The notes under the pieces: model-generated
Seen by the model: only the letters and a program-made list of their open reading frames with translations
What the model was told of the DNA's origin: nothing
Databases searched by the model: none
Made by a program: the position numbers and the translations under genes
Source: Amycolatopsis dendrobii
GTDB taxonomy: Bacteria; Actinomycetota; Actinomycetes; Mycobacteriales; Pseudonocardiaceae
Length of the DNA stretch: 64,000 bases
Assembly (NCBI RefSeq): GCF_014145675.1
Contig: NZ_JACGZW010000014.1
Coordinates: 124,001 to 188,000 of the forward strand
Reading direction: 5' to 3'
In this document: one piece after another, positions 1 through 7,129 of the stretch
Numbering within the stretch: position 1 is the stretch's first letter
Layout of the letters: the number at the start of each line of letters is the position of its first letter

Positions 1-1
1 G

Positions 2-607
2 CACGGCATCGTCAACAGCGGCGCGATCTACCTGGTCGAGTTCTGCGTGCTCGCGGTCGCGACGTTGTTCGTGACCAGCGAGTACACCAGCGGGTCGATT
101 CGCTCGACGCTGCAATGGGTTCCGGTGCGGGCCCGGGTCACCGCAGCCAAAGCCGCGGTGCTGGTACCGGTGCTGTTCGTCTACGGCGTGGTCGTCGCGG
201 CTCTCGGCATGGGGGTCGCCTCGGTGCTGATGCGTGGGGCTGGGGGTTCCACGTCGCTGTCACAAGGGGCGATCACCGCACTGGGTATGGGGACGTATTT
301 CGCGCTGCTCGGCGTGCTGTGCCTGGGGATTTCGTTCGTGCTGCGCAGCGCGGCGGGCACGCTGGTGGTGGTGATCGTGCTGCTGCTGCCGTTGCCGATG
401 CTGATGTCCTCGTACGTGCTTCCCGGCGCGATGGACTATTTCCCGGCCTTCGCGGGGATCAACGCCATGGTGCCGCCTGGCGACGTGAACCCGTTGTTCG
501 GCAGCCCGCCGCCGTACGGGCCTTGGGTCGGCGTGCTGGTCTGCCTCGTCTGGGCGGTCGCCGGAATCGCCGCCGGGACCGCGCTGCTGAACCGCCGCGA
601 CGCCTGA
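2..607 (+). CDS. ABC-2 type transporter permease, 5' truncated
   Basis: The frame is open from base 2 to a TGA at 605-607 and gives 201 residues, so the start lies upstream of the window. The protein has four or five strongly hydrophobic segments separated by short loops. An early stretch reads FVTSEYTSGSIRSTLQWVP, the Y-x-x-G-S/T-I-R signature found in ABC-2 and NatB-like permeases. The last residues, ALLNRRDA, follow the final membrane segment, so the C-terminus looks complete. Such permeases work with a separate ATPase, which would lie to the left. The stop directly abuts the stop of the convergent TetR gene. The substrate cannot be told. Confidence 0.8.
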   Translation, partial: HGIVNSGAIYLVEFCVLAVATLFVTSEYTSGSIRSTLQWVPVRARVTAAKAAVLVPVLFVYGVVVAALGMGVASVLMRGAGGSTSLSQGAITALGMGTYFALLGVLCLGISFVLRSAAGTLVVVIVLLLPLPMLMSSYVLPGAMDYFPAFAGINAMVPPGDVNPLFGSPPPYGPWVGVLVCLVWAVAGIAAGTALLNRRDA

Positions 608-1159
608 TCAAGCCCGCGGCAATCCCAATCCGGCGAGCACGGCACGGGCTCCGGCAACCAGTTCGGCTTCGGCCGGCGGGTTGACGGAGCCCGTGCCTGC
701 CAGTGCGTCGAAGATCGATCCGTCGAGCCAGCCGATGAGCACTCGGGTGTGGTCCTCGGGAGTCGGAGAACCGGCCGCGGCAAGCACTTCCGCACATCGG
801 CGGCGCAATTCCAGGCCGCCAGCGTCGTATCGGGCGCGCAACTCCGGCCGCCGGGTCGATTCAAGCGCGAATTCGTAACGCGCGAGCATTCTCGTGCGGC
901 CGGCGGTGATCGAGCGGTATACCATCGCGCCCAGGAACTCCGCGAGTTTCCCTTCCGGCGGGGCGACCTCGGCCTGGTCCAGCGCGACCATCCGGTCCGC
1001 GGCCAGTTCCAGCAGTGCGACGCGGGTGCGCGCGTAGTACGACGTCGAACCCGCGGGCAGCCCGGCCGCACGATCGACGGCGCGGTGAGTCAGCCCGCGC
1101 ATGCCCTCGGCCGCGATGACCTCGATGGCTGCGTCGCCGATCACAGCTATCCGTTCCAC
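608..1159 (-). CDS. TetR/AcrR-family transcriptional regulator
   Basis: A 183-residue protein read from a GTG at 1159 (VERIAVIGDAAIEV). It has an N-terminal helix-turn-helix: an Ala-rich helix 1, then GLTHRAVDRAAGLPAGS followed by SYYARTR, typical of TetR proteins. The C-terminal half is an all-helical ligand and dimer domain with no recognisable ligand signature. The frame stays open far upstream, but the divergent monooxygenase and the operator lie there, so the GTG nearest the helix-turn-helix was chosen. It most likely represses the divergent FAD monooxygenase through the palindromes between the two genes. Divergent TetR/flavin monooxygenase pairs are a common actinobacterial arrangement. 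Confidence 0.85.
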   Translation of the reverse strand: MERIAVIGDAAIEVIAAEGMRGLTHRAVDRAAGLPAGSTSYYARTRVALLELAADRMVALDQAEVAPPEGKLAEFLGAMVYRSITAGRTRMLARYEFALESTRRPELRARYDAGGLELRRRCAEVLAAAGSPTPEDHTRVLIGWLDGSIFDALAGTGSVNPPAEAELVAGARAVLAGLGLPRA

Positions 1160-1169
1160 CCTCGGAACA

Positions 1170-1201
1170 CTACAGGTGTAGAGTCCTCTACAGACGTAGA
1201 G
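1170..1201. promoter_or_regulatory. Tandem TetR operator between divergent genes
   Basis: Two copies of CTACAGNNGTAGAG lie 18 bp apart (1170-1183 and 1188-1201). Each contains the inverted pair CTAC/GTAG. The overlap between them forms a perfect palindrome, TGTAGAGTCCTCTACA, at 1177-1192. The site starts about 10 bp from the TetR GTG and ends 9 bp before the monooxygenase ATG, where it would block both promoters. The second copy runs into the GGAGG ribosome binding site of the monooxygenase. Confidence 0.7.
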
Positions 1202-1210
1202 GAGGTCGGC

Positions 1211-2350
1211 ATGGCTTCGCGAAGCGCGGTCGTGGTCGGGGGCGGCATCGGCGGACTGGCCGCGGCGATCGGGTTGCGCCGGGTCGGGTGGGACGTCGCG
1301 GTGCTCGAACGGGCACCGCAGTTCACCGCCATCGGCGCGGGAATCTCGTTGTGGCCCAACGCGCAGCGGGCGCTGGCTGAACTGGGCGTCGAGCCGCGAA
1401 TCTCCGCGCAGCGCGGCGGTGGACTGGTCGACTGGCGCGGGCGTCGGCTGGCCAGCTGGGACGCGGACCTCTTCGTGCGCAGCCACGGACTGCCGCTGGG
1501 CGCGATCCACCGGGCGAATCTGATCGAAACGCTGCGGTCCGCGCTGCCCGACGACTGCCTCAAGACCGGGGTCGAAGTGACCAGCGTTGAGCAGAACGGC
1601 TTGGTGCACCACGATTCCGGCTCGATCGAGGCGGACCTCATCGTGGCGGCCGACGGAATCAACAGCCCGATCCGGCAGGCGCTTTTCCCGGCCGCGCGCG
1701 TGGAGTACAGCGGCGGCGCGGCGTTCCGCGGGATCGCCAAACTGCCGCTCAAGCCCACCTTGAGCACGACGTGGGCGGCCGGAATCGAGATCGGCGTCCT
1801 GCCGCTGCTGGACGACGAGGTGTACTGGTGGGTCTCCGAAGCCCGCCCGGCCGGGATCCGGCACGACGACGTGCGCGCTTACCTGAGCGCGAAGTACGGC
1901 CGCTGGCACGACCCGATTCCGCAGCTCATCGACGCCACCCCGGAAATCCTGCTGCACGACACGCATCACCTGGCGACGCCGCTGCCCAGCTACACCCGCG
2001 GCCGCATCGCGCTCCTCGGGGACGCCGCGCACGCGATGCCGCCGTTTCTCGGGCAAGGCGGCTGCCAGGCGTTGGAGGACGCGGTGGTACTGGCTTCACA
2101 CGTCCAGGCGTCCACAGTGGACGAAGCGCTCCGCCGTTACGACGCGGAACGACGCCCGCGTACGCAGAAGGTCGCGAAGTCGTCGATCCAGGCCGGTGCC
2201 AGCGGGCCGCTCCTCCGGAACCCGGCGGCGGTCGCGCTGCGAGCGACTTTCACCCGGCTGTTGCCCGCAGCGGTCACGACCCGAGTCGGCGCCAGCATCA
2301 GCCGCTGGCAACCGCCGAGGCTCACACCAGCCCCGCTTCAAAAGCCGTGA
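1211..2350 (+). CDS. FAD-dependent monooxygenase (PHBH-like)
   Basis: A 379-residue flavoprotein with ATG at 1211 and GGAGG at 1201-1205. Residues 6-15 carry the dinucleotide-binding GGGIGGLAAA. A central DG motif reads VAADGINS. The FAD ribityl-binding motif is LLGDAAHAMPPFLGQGG near residue 265. These three motifs define the class A flavin monooxygenases (p-hydroxybenzoate hydroxylase fold), which use NAD(P)H and O2 to hydroxylate aromatic or polyketide-like substrates. The substrate is unknown. The gene is probably controlled by the divergent TetR protein. Its last 29 bp overlap the 3' end of the convergent response regulator gene. Confidence 0.88.
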   Translation: MASRSAVVVGGGIGGLAAAIGLRRVGWDVAVLERAPQFTAIGAGISLWPNAQRALAELGVEPRISAQRGGGLVDWRGRRLASWDADLFVRSHGLPLGAIHRANLIETLRSALPDDCLKTGVEVTSVEQNGLVHHDSGSIEADLIVAADGINSPIRQALFPAARVEYSGGAAFRGIAKLPLKPTLSTTWAAGIEIGVLPLLDDEVYWWVSEARPAGIRHDDVRAYLSAKYGRWHDPIPQLIDATPEILLHDTHHLATPLPSYTRGRIALLGDAAHAMPPFLGQGGCQALEDAVVLASHVQASTVDEALRRYDAERRPRTQKVAKSSIQAGASGPLLRNPAAVALRATFTRLLPAAVTTRVGASISRWQPPRLTPAPLQKP

Positions 2351-2969
2351 TCGCGGCCTGCACCCGGTTCCGCACGTCCAACCGGGTCAGGATCGTGCTC
2401 ACATGCGCCTTCACCGTGCCCTCCACCACGAACATCCGCGCTGCGATGTCCGCATTGGACAGTCCTTCGGCCAGCAGCACCAGCACCTCCCGCTCGCGGT
2501 TCGTCAAGACGTTCACCCGCTCGCGTGCGGTCGCGGCCCGGGTGAACCGGCTGCCGGACAAGCGCGTGATCACCCGATGCGCGACCTTCGGCGACAGAAA
2601 CGCCGCGCCATCGGCGACCGCGTGCACCCCGGCGAGCAGCTCACGAGGGTCGCCCGCCTTGAGCAGAAACCCGCTCGCGCCAAGGCCTAGCGCGCGTTCG
2701 ATGTACTCGTCCTCCCCGAACGTCGTCAGCATGAGGACGCCGGTGTCCGGCAGCAGCTTGCGGATCTCCTCGGCCGCGGCGAGCCCGTCGAGACCGGGCA
2801 TGCGGATGTCGAGCAGCGCGACGTCCGGCCGGTTCGCGCGGGCCAGTTCGACCGCCTCGCGACCGTCCGCGGCCTCGGCCACTACCTCGATTTCCTTGTC
2901 CGAGGCCAGGATCGCGGCCACGCCGGCGCGGATCATCGCTTCGTCGTCGGCCAGCAGTACGCGGATCAC
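2322..2969 (-). CDS. NarL/FixJ-family response regulator
   Basis: 215 residues. The receiver domain (1-120) has the acidic pair in LLADDEA, the phospho-acceptor Asp in LLDIRMPG near residue 54, and the conserved Lys in FLLKAGDP. The C-terminal LuxR-type helix-turn-helix reads LTNREREVLVLLAEGLSN then GTVKAHVSTIL. The start ATG overlaps the kinase stop by 4 bp, so the pair is translationally coupled and this regulator is the partner of the upstream kinase. It is expected to bind DNA as a dimer after phosphorylation. Targets are unknown. Confidence 0.92.
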   Translation of the reverse strand: MIRVLLADDEAMIRAGVAAILASDKEIEVVAEAADGREAVELARANRPDVALLDIRMPGLDGLAAAEEIRKLLPDTGVLMLTTFGEDEYIERALGLGASGFLLKAGDPRELLAGVHAVADGAAFLSPKVAHRVITRLSGSRFTRAATARERVNVLTNREREVLVLLAEGLSNADIAARMFVVEGTVKAHVSTILTRLDVRNRVQAAITAFEAGLV

Positions 2970-4513
2970 GGTTCGTCCTCACTGTAAAGATCCTTGCTCG
3001 CCACTCGATCGTCCACAAAGCACAGTCGATAGACGGCATAGTTGAAGTTGAGCCAGCTCCGGCCGGCTCCGTAGTACTCGCAGATGCTTCGGTAGGGCTG
3101 CGGCGGCACGTTGATCGACGGCAGCGTCGTGCGCTGGCGGCCGGGCAGCATCGGTTCGACGGCCGAGCGTGGCATGCCGAGCTGGATCCGCGCGTACGAA
3201 TCCGGCGGCAGTTCCGACGACGACCACTGCACCAGGAACGTCACGCCCGCCCCGCCGACGACCACTCCGAACAGCGCCAGCGGCACCACGATCGCCTGCA
3301 CCAGGCTCGACCGGACGGCGCGACGGGCACGTTCCAGCTCGCGCGCCGCCTGCCCGATCCCGTCGTCGTCCTGCTCCGGCACGGGCGCCGAATCGTGCGG
3401 CAGGCTGGCCGCCACCTCGAACCCGCCGTCCGCCGGGCCCGCCGTCAGGCTCCCGCCGACCAGCCGCACCCGCTCGTGCAGGCCGATCAGCCCCCGCTGC
3501 CCAGACCGGCCGGGCAGCGGTCCGGCAGGCGGCGGCGCGTTCCGGACCCGGACGTCAGTCGACTCATCAGTGCTGGTCACCACTACCGTGACGGCCGCGC
3601 CGGGCGCGTACTTCGCCGCGTTCGTGAGCGCCTCTTGCACCACGCGATAGACCGCCCGCGCGACCATCGGCGGTGCGCCGTCCAGCTTGTCGATCCGCGC
3701 GCCGATCTCGATCCCGGACGCCCGCGCGCGGTCGATCAATTCCCCCAGATCGCCCTGCACCGGCTCGATCGGCGCGGCGTCCTCGCGCAGCACGCCGATG
3801 ATCTCGCGCAGCCGTTCCGTCGCCGTCGCCGCGCCCGCCCGGAGTTGTCCAGCGGCCTCGCGCTGCTCTTCGCCAAGCTCGCTGTCGACCTCCAAAGCCG
3901 CCGCGCGCACCGCGATCAGGCTCAGCTCGTGGCCGAGCGAATCGTGCATGTCGCTGGCGATCCGGGCCCGCTCCCGCAGCCGGGCTTCCTGCGCGACCAG
4001 CCGGTGCCTGCTCTCCATCTCCTCCGCGCGCCGCCACCCGTCCTGCGCGAGCTCGCGCCGCAGCCGCACGTGCCTGCCGAGCAAACACGGCGCGACCCCG
4101 GCGAACGCGAGCGTGCCGAGCACCGCGCCCCACGCGTCGAAGCCCGCCTTCGGCAGGAAAGCCAGCGGGATCCCGGCCACCGCGATGGCGAAGAAGCAGA
4201 TCATCGCCACACGCGCCCTGGCCAGCCGCAGACCGGCCAGGTACGAGATCACGACGATCAGGAAGAACTCCCACACCGCCACCCGCCCGCCCCAGCCGAA
4301 CGCGATGACGAGCGCCGTCGACATCGCCACTGCCAGCGCGAACGCCGGGTAGACGCGGGCGGTGGCCATCGCCAAGGTGACCGACACCAGGCCGTAGACG
4401 AGTTCCCAGACGTTCGGGTCGAGCGGGCCGTCGAGCATGACGAACCCGCACAACGCGGCCCAGAGCAGCACGTCGAACGTCACGCGCCAGCGGACTCGCG
4501 TCGCCTCCTTCAT
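2966..4513 (-). CDS. Sensor histidine kinase with extra C-terminal membrane-anchored domain
   Basis: 515 residues from ATG 4513 (MKEATRVRWR). Residues 10-150 hold about five membrane segments. A coiled linker leads to the HisKA_3 dimerisation domain with phospho-acceptor His190 in SDMHDSLGHELS. The HATPase domain follows (N box VQEALTNAAKYAPGA; G box GQRGLIGLHERVRLVGG). This is a NarL-type kinase up to about residue 390. It then continues past the usual end with another membrane helix (AIVVPLALFGVVVGG) and a roughly 70-residue tail containing IQLGMPRSAVEPMLPG, two Cys (ICEYYG, LCFVDD) and a closing LCFVDDRVASKDLY. The tail resembles the BamE/SmpA-OmlA fold in pattern and should face outside. 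Longer upstream readings of the frame were not used because they overlap the divergent gene's promoter region. Confidence 0.87.
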   Translation of the reverse strand: MKEATRVRWRVTFDVLLWAALCGFVMLDGPLDPNVWELVYGLVSVTLAMATARVYPAFALAVAMSTALVIAFGWGGRVAVWEFFLIVVISYLAGLRLARARVAMICFFAIAVAGIPLAFLPKAGFDAWGAVLGTLAFAGVAPCLLGRHVRLRRELAQDGWRRAEEMESRHRLVAQEARLRERARIASDMHDSLGHELSLIAVRAAALEVDSELGEEQREAAGQLRAGAATATERLREIIGVLREDAAPIEPVQGDLGELIDRARASGIEIGARIDKLDGAPPMVARAVYRVVQEALTNAAKYAPGAAVTVVVTSTDESTDVRVRNAPPPAGPLPGRSGQRGLIGLHERVRLVGGSLTAGPADGGFEVAASLPHDSAPVPEQDDDGIGQAARELERARRAVRSSLVQAIVVPLALFGVVVGGAGVTFLVQWSSSELPPDSYARIQLGMPRSAVEPMLPGRQRTTLPSINVPPQPYRSICEYYGAGRSWLNFNYAVYRLCFVDDRVASKDLYSEDEP

Positions 4514-4594
4514 TCCGCTGACGCTACAAGGGCCGCCCGATTCGTCACCACTGCCGAAAGTCAAGGTCGAGATCGTGAGGCATGATGGGTCACC

Positions 4595-4804
4595 ATGGCT
4601 GAACGCACCCTGGCCGAACAGCTCGGCTCCCCGCTGCCGGACGGCATCGAATCCCTGCCTGAGCAGCACAAACAGGATTTGTCCTCGGCATTGCGGGACG
4701 CCCGGCACCGGCAAGCGCAGGCGCTCGCCCGCGCGGGTGAGGAAAGCCTCAAGTACGTGCCCGCCCTGCTGCGCGGCGCGGTGCGGAAAGCGGTCGGCCT
4801 GTGA
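4595..4804 (+). CDS. Small helical protein of unknown function
   Basis: 69 residues, ATG at 4595, read divergently from the kinase gene. The sequence is mostly charged helix (LPEQHKQDLSSALRDARHRQ) followed by a hydrophobic-basic end (VPALLRGAVRKAVGL). No family was recognised. The stop overlaps the GTG of the next gene (GTGA at 4801-4804), so the two are translated together and probably act together. Confidence 0.6.
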   Translation: MAERTLAEQLGSPLPDGIESLPEQHKQDLSSALRDARHRQAQALARAGEESLKYVPALLRGAVRKAVGL

Positions 4805-5529
4805 ACCCGGAAATCCTGAAACTCGCGCGGGTGCTGGACGTCGACCCCGCCCGGCTCGGCTACCTCGCCGACGTCGACCAGGGCGAGGTGCGGCTGCTGC
4901 GCGAGCAGATGACGACGACGCTGTTCGACGCGAACCTCGTCGTGCTGGAGCGGATGGCGCTGGCGAGCAGGCTGCTCCCGGCCGGGGTGACCGCGAAGAT
5001 CGCGGAAAAGGTGTTCGGCCCGCTGCTGTGCGCGCGGATCGCCGGGCTGGTCGACGTGTCGCGCGGCGTCGACGTCGCGAAGCGGCTGTCGCCGAAGTTC
5101 CTCGCCTCGGTCGCGGCGGAACTGGATCCGCGGCGCGCGACGTCCATCATCACCCGGATCCCGGTAGCTACCGTCGTGGCGGTCGCCGAGGAACTGACCC
5201 GCCGCGAAGACTGGATCACGCTGGGCCGATTCGTCGGCCATCTGCCGGACGACACGGTCCGCCGCTGCATCGGCCTGCTGGACGACGCCGGTCTCCTGCA
5301 CACCGCGTACGTGCTGGACGACCGGAGCCGGATCGACCACGTCCTCGGCCTGCTCGGCGACGACCGCCTGCCCGCACTGGTCCGCACGGCCGCGGCGGAC
5401 GAGTCGCTGTGGGCACCGGCGCTGGATGTGCTGGCCCACCTGAACGAAGCCCGCCGAGCGACGGTGCGGCCGTTGCTCGACGAGCTTCCGGAAGAACTGC
5501 GAACCCGCGCGGAGGCGGCGCTCGCTTAG
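4801..5529 (+). CDS. Helical-repeat protein of unknown function
   Basis: 242 residues from GTG 4801. The middle contains repeated short helical pairs with a Leu-Pro pattern, such as LDPRRATSIITRIPVATVVA, HLPDDTVRRCIGLLD and LLDELPEELRTRAEAALA. This spacing recalls the superhelical N-domain of MgtE magnesium transporters and other HEAT-like solenoids, but there is no channel domain and no membrane segment. A role as a cytoplasmic scaffold is a guess. It is coupled to the 69-residue gene before it. Its last 4 bp overlap the 3' end of the convergent small membrane protein gene. Confidence 0.65.
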   Translation: MNPEILKLARVLDVDPARLGYLADVDQGEVRLLREQMTTTLFDANLVVLERMALASRLLPAGVTAKIAEKVFGPLLCARIAGLVDVSRGVDVAKRLSPKFLASVAAELDPRRATSIITRIPVATVVAVAEELTRREDWITLGRFVGHLPDDTVRRCIGLLDDAGLLHTAYVLDDRSRIDHVLGLLGDDRLPALVRTAAADESLWAPALDVLAHLNEARRATVRPLLDELPEELRTRAEAALA

Positions 5530-5747
5530 GCCACGATCAGGTAGATCCCGTACCCGATCACCGCGGCGCAGATCGCGAAACACACCACCGCGCCGGTCAG
5601 TTGAACCGTGCCGCTGCCACCGTGCGCCCGCGCCGTCACGCGCTCCGACAACCCGCGCACCCCGTACGCGAACAGCCCGGTCAGCACCACGACCGCCGCC
5701 AGCGCCACCACGAAAACGATGCCGAGGGCACCCCAGTTGATCGCCAT
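5526..5747 (-). CDS. Small membrane protein downstream of the phosphate transporter
   Basis: 73 residues from ATG 5747 (MAINWGALGIVFVVALAAVV). Two hydrophobic helices (about 8-31 and 50-72) are joined by a short loop, RGLSERVTARAHGGSG. It lies 11 bp after the pit gene on the same strand and is very likely cotranscribed with it. It may be an accessory subunit, but nothing in the sequence proves this. Longer upstream readings of the frame lie inside pit and were ignored. Confidence 0.7.
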   Translation of the reverse strand: MAINWGALGIVFVVALAAVVVLTGLFAYGVRGLSERVTARAHGGSGTVQLTGAVVCFAICAAVIGYGIYLIVA

Positions 5748-5758
5748 GTCGTGCTCCC

Positions 5759-6889
5759 TCAGGCCGCGACCGGGGCGGCCTCGGCGGCCTCCGGCTCGTT
5801 GTTGACGGTGGCCGGCGTGACCGGGTTGCGCCGCGACGCGAGCCAGATGCCCAGCGCGAGCAGCACTCCGACACCGCCGACGAGGACCGTTCCCCAGCTG
5901 CCGCGCGTGGAGACCGCGGCGGCGATGGCCCCGACGATCGCGGCGGCGGGCAGCGTGAGCGCCCAGGCGATCACCATCTTGCCCGCGACGCCCCAGCGGA
6001 CCTCGGCGAGTTTCCGGCCGAGCCCGGAGCCGATGATGCCGCCCGAGGTGACGTGCGTGGTGGACAGCGCGAAGCCGAGGTGAGACGAGGCGAGGATGAC
6101 CGCCGCGGAACTCGTCTCGGCGGCGAACCCTTGCGGCGTCTGGATTTCGGTGAGCTTCTTGCCCATCGTCTGGATGATCCGCCAGCCGCCGAAGTAGGTG
6201 CCGAGCGCGATCGCCGCGCCGGAGGCGAGGATGACCCACACCGGCGGGTTCGACCCCGGCGCGAGCGAACCGCCCGCGATCAGCGCGAGCGTGATGACGC
6301 CCATCGTCTTCTGCGCGTCGTTGGTGCCGTGCGCGAGCGAGACCAGGCTCGCCGAAAGCACCTGGCCGGTCTTGAAACCCTTGCCGACGACGTCCTGGCG
6401 CGCCTTGGCGGTGATCCGGTAGACGAGGAACGTGCCGGCGATCGCGACGACGCCCGCCACCACCGGCGACGCGATCGCCGGGATCAGCACCTTCTCGACG
6501 ACCTTCGCGAAGTGCACGGCGTCGGCGCCGGACGCGATCCAGGTCGCCCCGATCAGCCCCCCGAACAACGCGTGCGAAGAACTCGACGGCAGCCCGACCA
6601 GCCACGTCACGAGATTCCAGACGATGGCCCCGACCAATCCGGCGAAAATCACCACCGGCGTGACCTTGGTGTCGTCGACGATTCCGCCGGAAATGGTTTT
6701 CGCGACCTCGATCGAAAGGAACGCGCCGACGAGATTCAGCACCGCCGAGATCGCGACCGCGACCCGGGGCTTCAGCGCACCGGTGGCGATCGAAGTGGCC
6801 ATCGCGTTGGCCGTGTCGTGGAACCCGTTGGTGAAGTCGAAAGCCAGCGCCGCGACGATCACCACCAGGACGATGAGAGAAAAGTCCAT
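5759..6889 (-). CDS. pit: Inorganic phosphate transporter, PiT family
   Basis: 376 residues. The N-terminus carries the PiT signature FDFTNGFHDTANAMATSI, and the matching second repeat is SLAHGTNDAQKTMGVITLAL. This duplicated GxxND-type signature is diagnostic of low-affinity phosphate:cation symporters of the Pit/PitA/PHO4 family. About ten membrane helices are evident, with a hydrophilic loop after RITAKARQDVVGKGFK. The size is typical of actinobacterial Pit proteins. Substrate is expected to be phosphate or a metal-phosphate complex with protons. No PhoU-like gene lies next to it. The small membrane protein gene follows 11 bp downstream. Confidence 0.92.
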   Translation of the reverse strand: MDFSLIVLVVIVAALAFDFTNGFHDTANAMATSIATGALKPRVAVAISAVLNLVGAFLSIEVAKTISGGIVDDTKVTPVVIFAGLVGAIVWNLVTWLVGLPSSSSHALFGGLIGATWIASGADAVHFAKVVEKVLIPAIASPVVAGVVAIAGTFLVYRITAKARQDVVGKGFKTGQVLSASLVSLAHGTNDAQKTMGVITLALIAGGSLAPGSNPPVWVILASGAAIALGTYFGGWRIIQTMGKKLTEIQTPQGFAAETSSAAVILASSHLGFALSTTHVTSGGIIGSGLGRKLAEVRWGVAGKMVIAWALTLPAAAIVGAIAAAVSTRGSWGTVLVGGVGVLLALGIWLASRRNPVTPATVNNEPEAAEAAPVAA

Positions 6890-7082
6890 GCCCGCTCTCC
6901 AGTTCGGAGTGTCCTGCGGGAGTGACGGTACCGACGCGGGCGGGGTCTCCAGATCCCTCAGCGAGTGGCCAGTAGTTGAACTCTGAATGAACGAGATCTT
7001 GCCGGTGCCGCCGGTTTTCCGCCGTTCACCTGCTGGTCCTTTTACAGCGTCACCCGGGCGCTTCCGGACCGCGCGCAGGGTC

Positions 7083-7115
7083 GGGCGCGGGGGCAGGAAC
7101 TCTGCCCCCGCGCCC
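7083..7115. terminator. Strong hairpin after the FAD oxidoreductase gene
   Basis: GGGCGCGGGGGCAG (7083-7096), a 5-nt loop, and the exact reverse complement at 7102-7115 make a perfect 14-bp stem. It lies 14 bp past the stop of the minus-strand gene. There is no T-run, as is common for GC-rich actinobacterial terminators. The rest of 6890-7129 shows no gene. Confidence 0.7.
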
Positions 7116-7129
7116 TTCTGAAAATGGCA

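Noticed and set aside
1160-2056. Long minus-strand upstream extension of the TetR gene
   Set aside because: It lies opposite the monooxygenase gene, whose motifs are clear, and runs through the operator; it is a GC-bias shadow.
4514-4714. 67-residue N-terminal extension of the histidine kinase
   Set aside because: It overlaps the divergent gene at 4595, lacks membrane or domain features, and the ATG at 4513 gives the normal kinase start.
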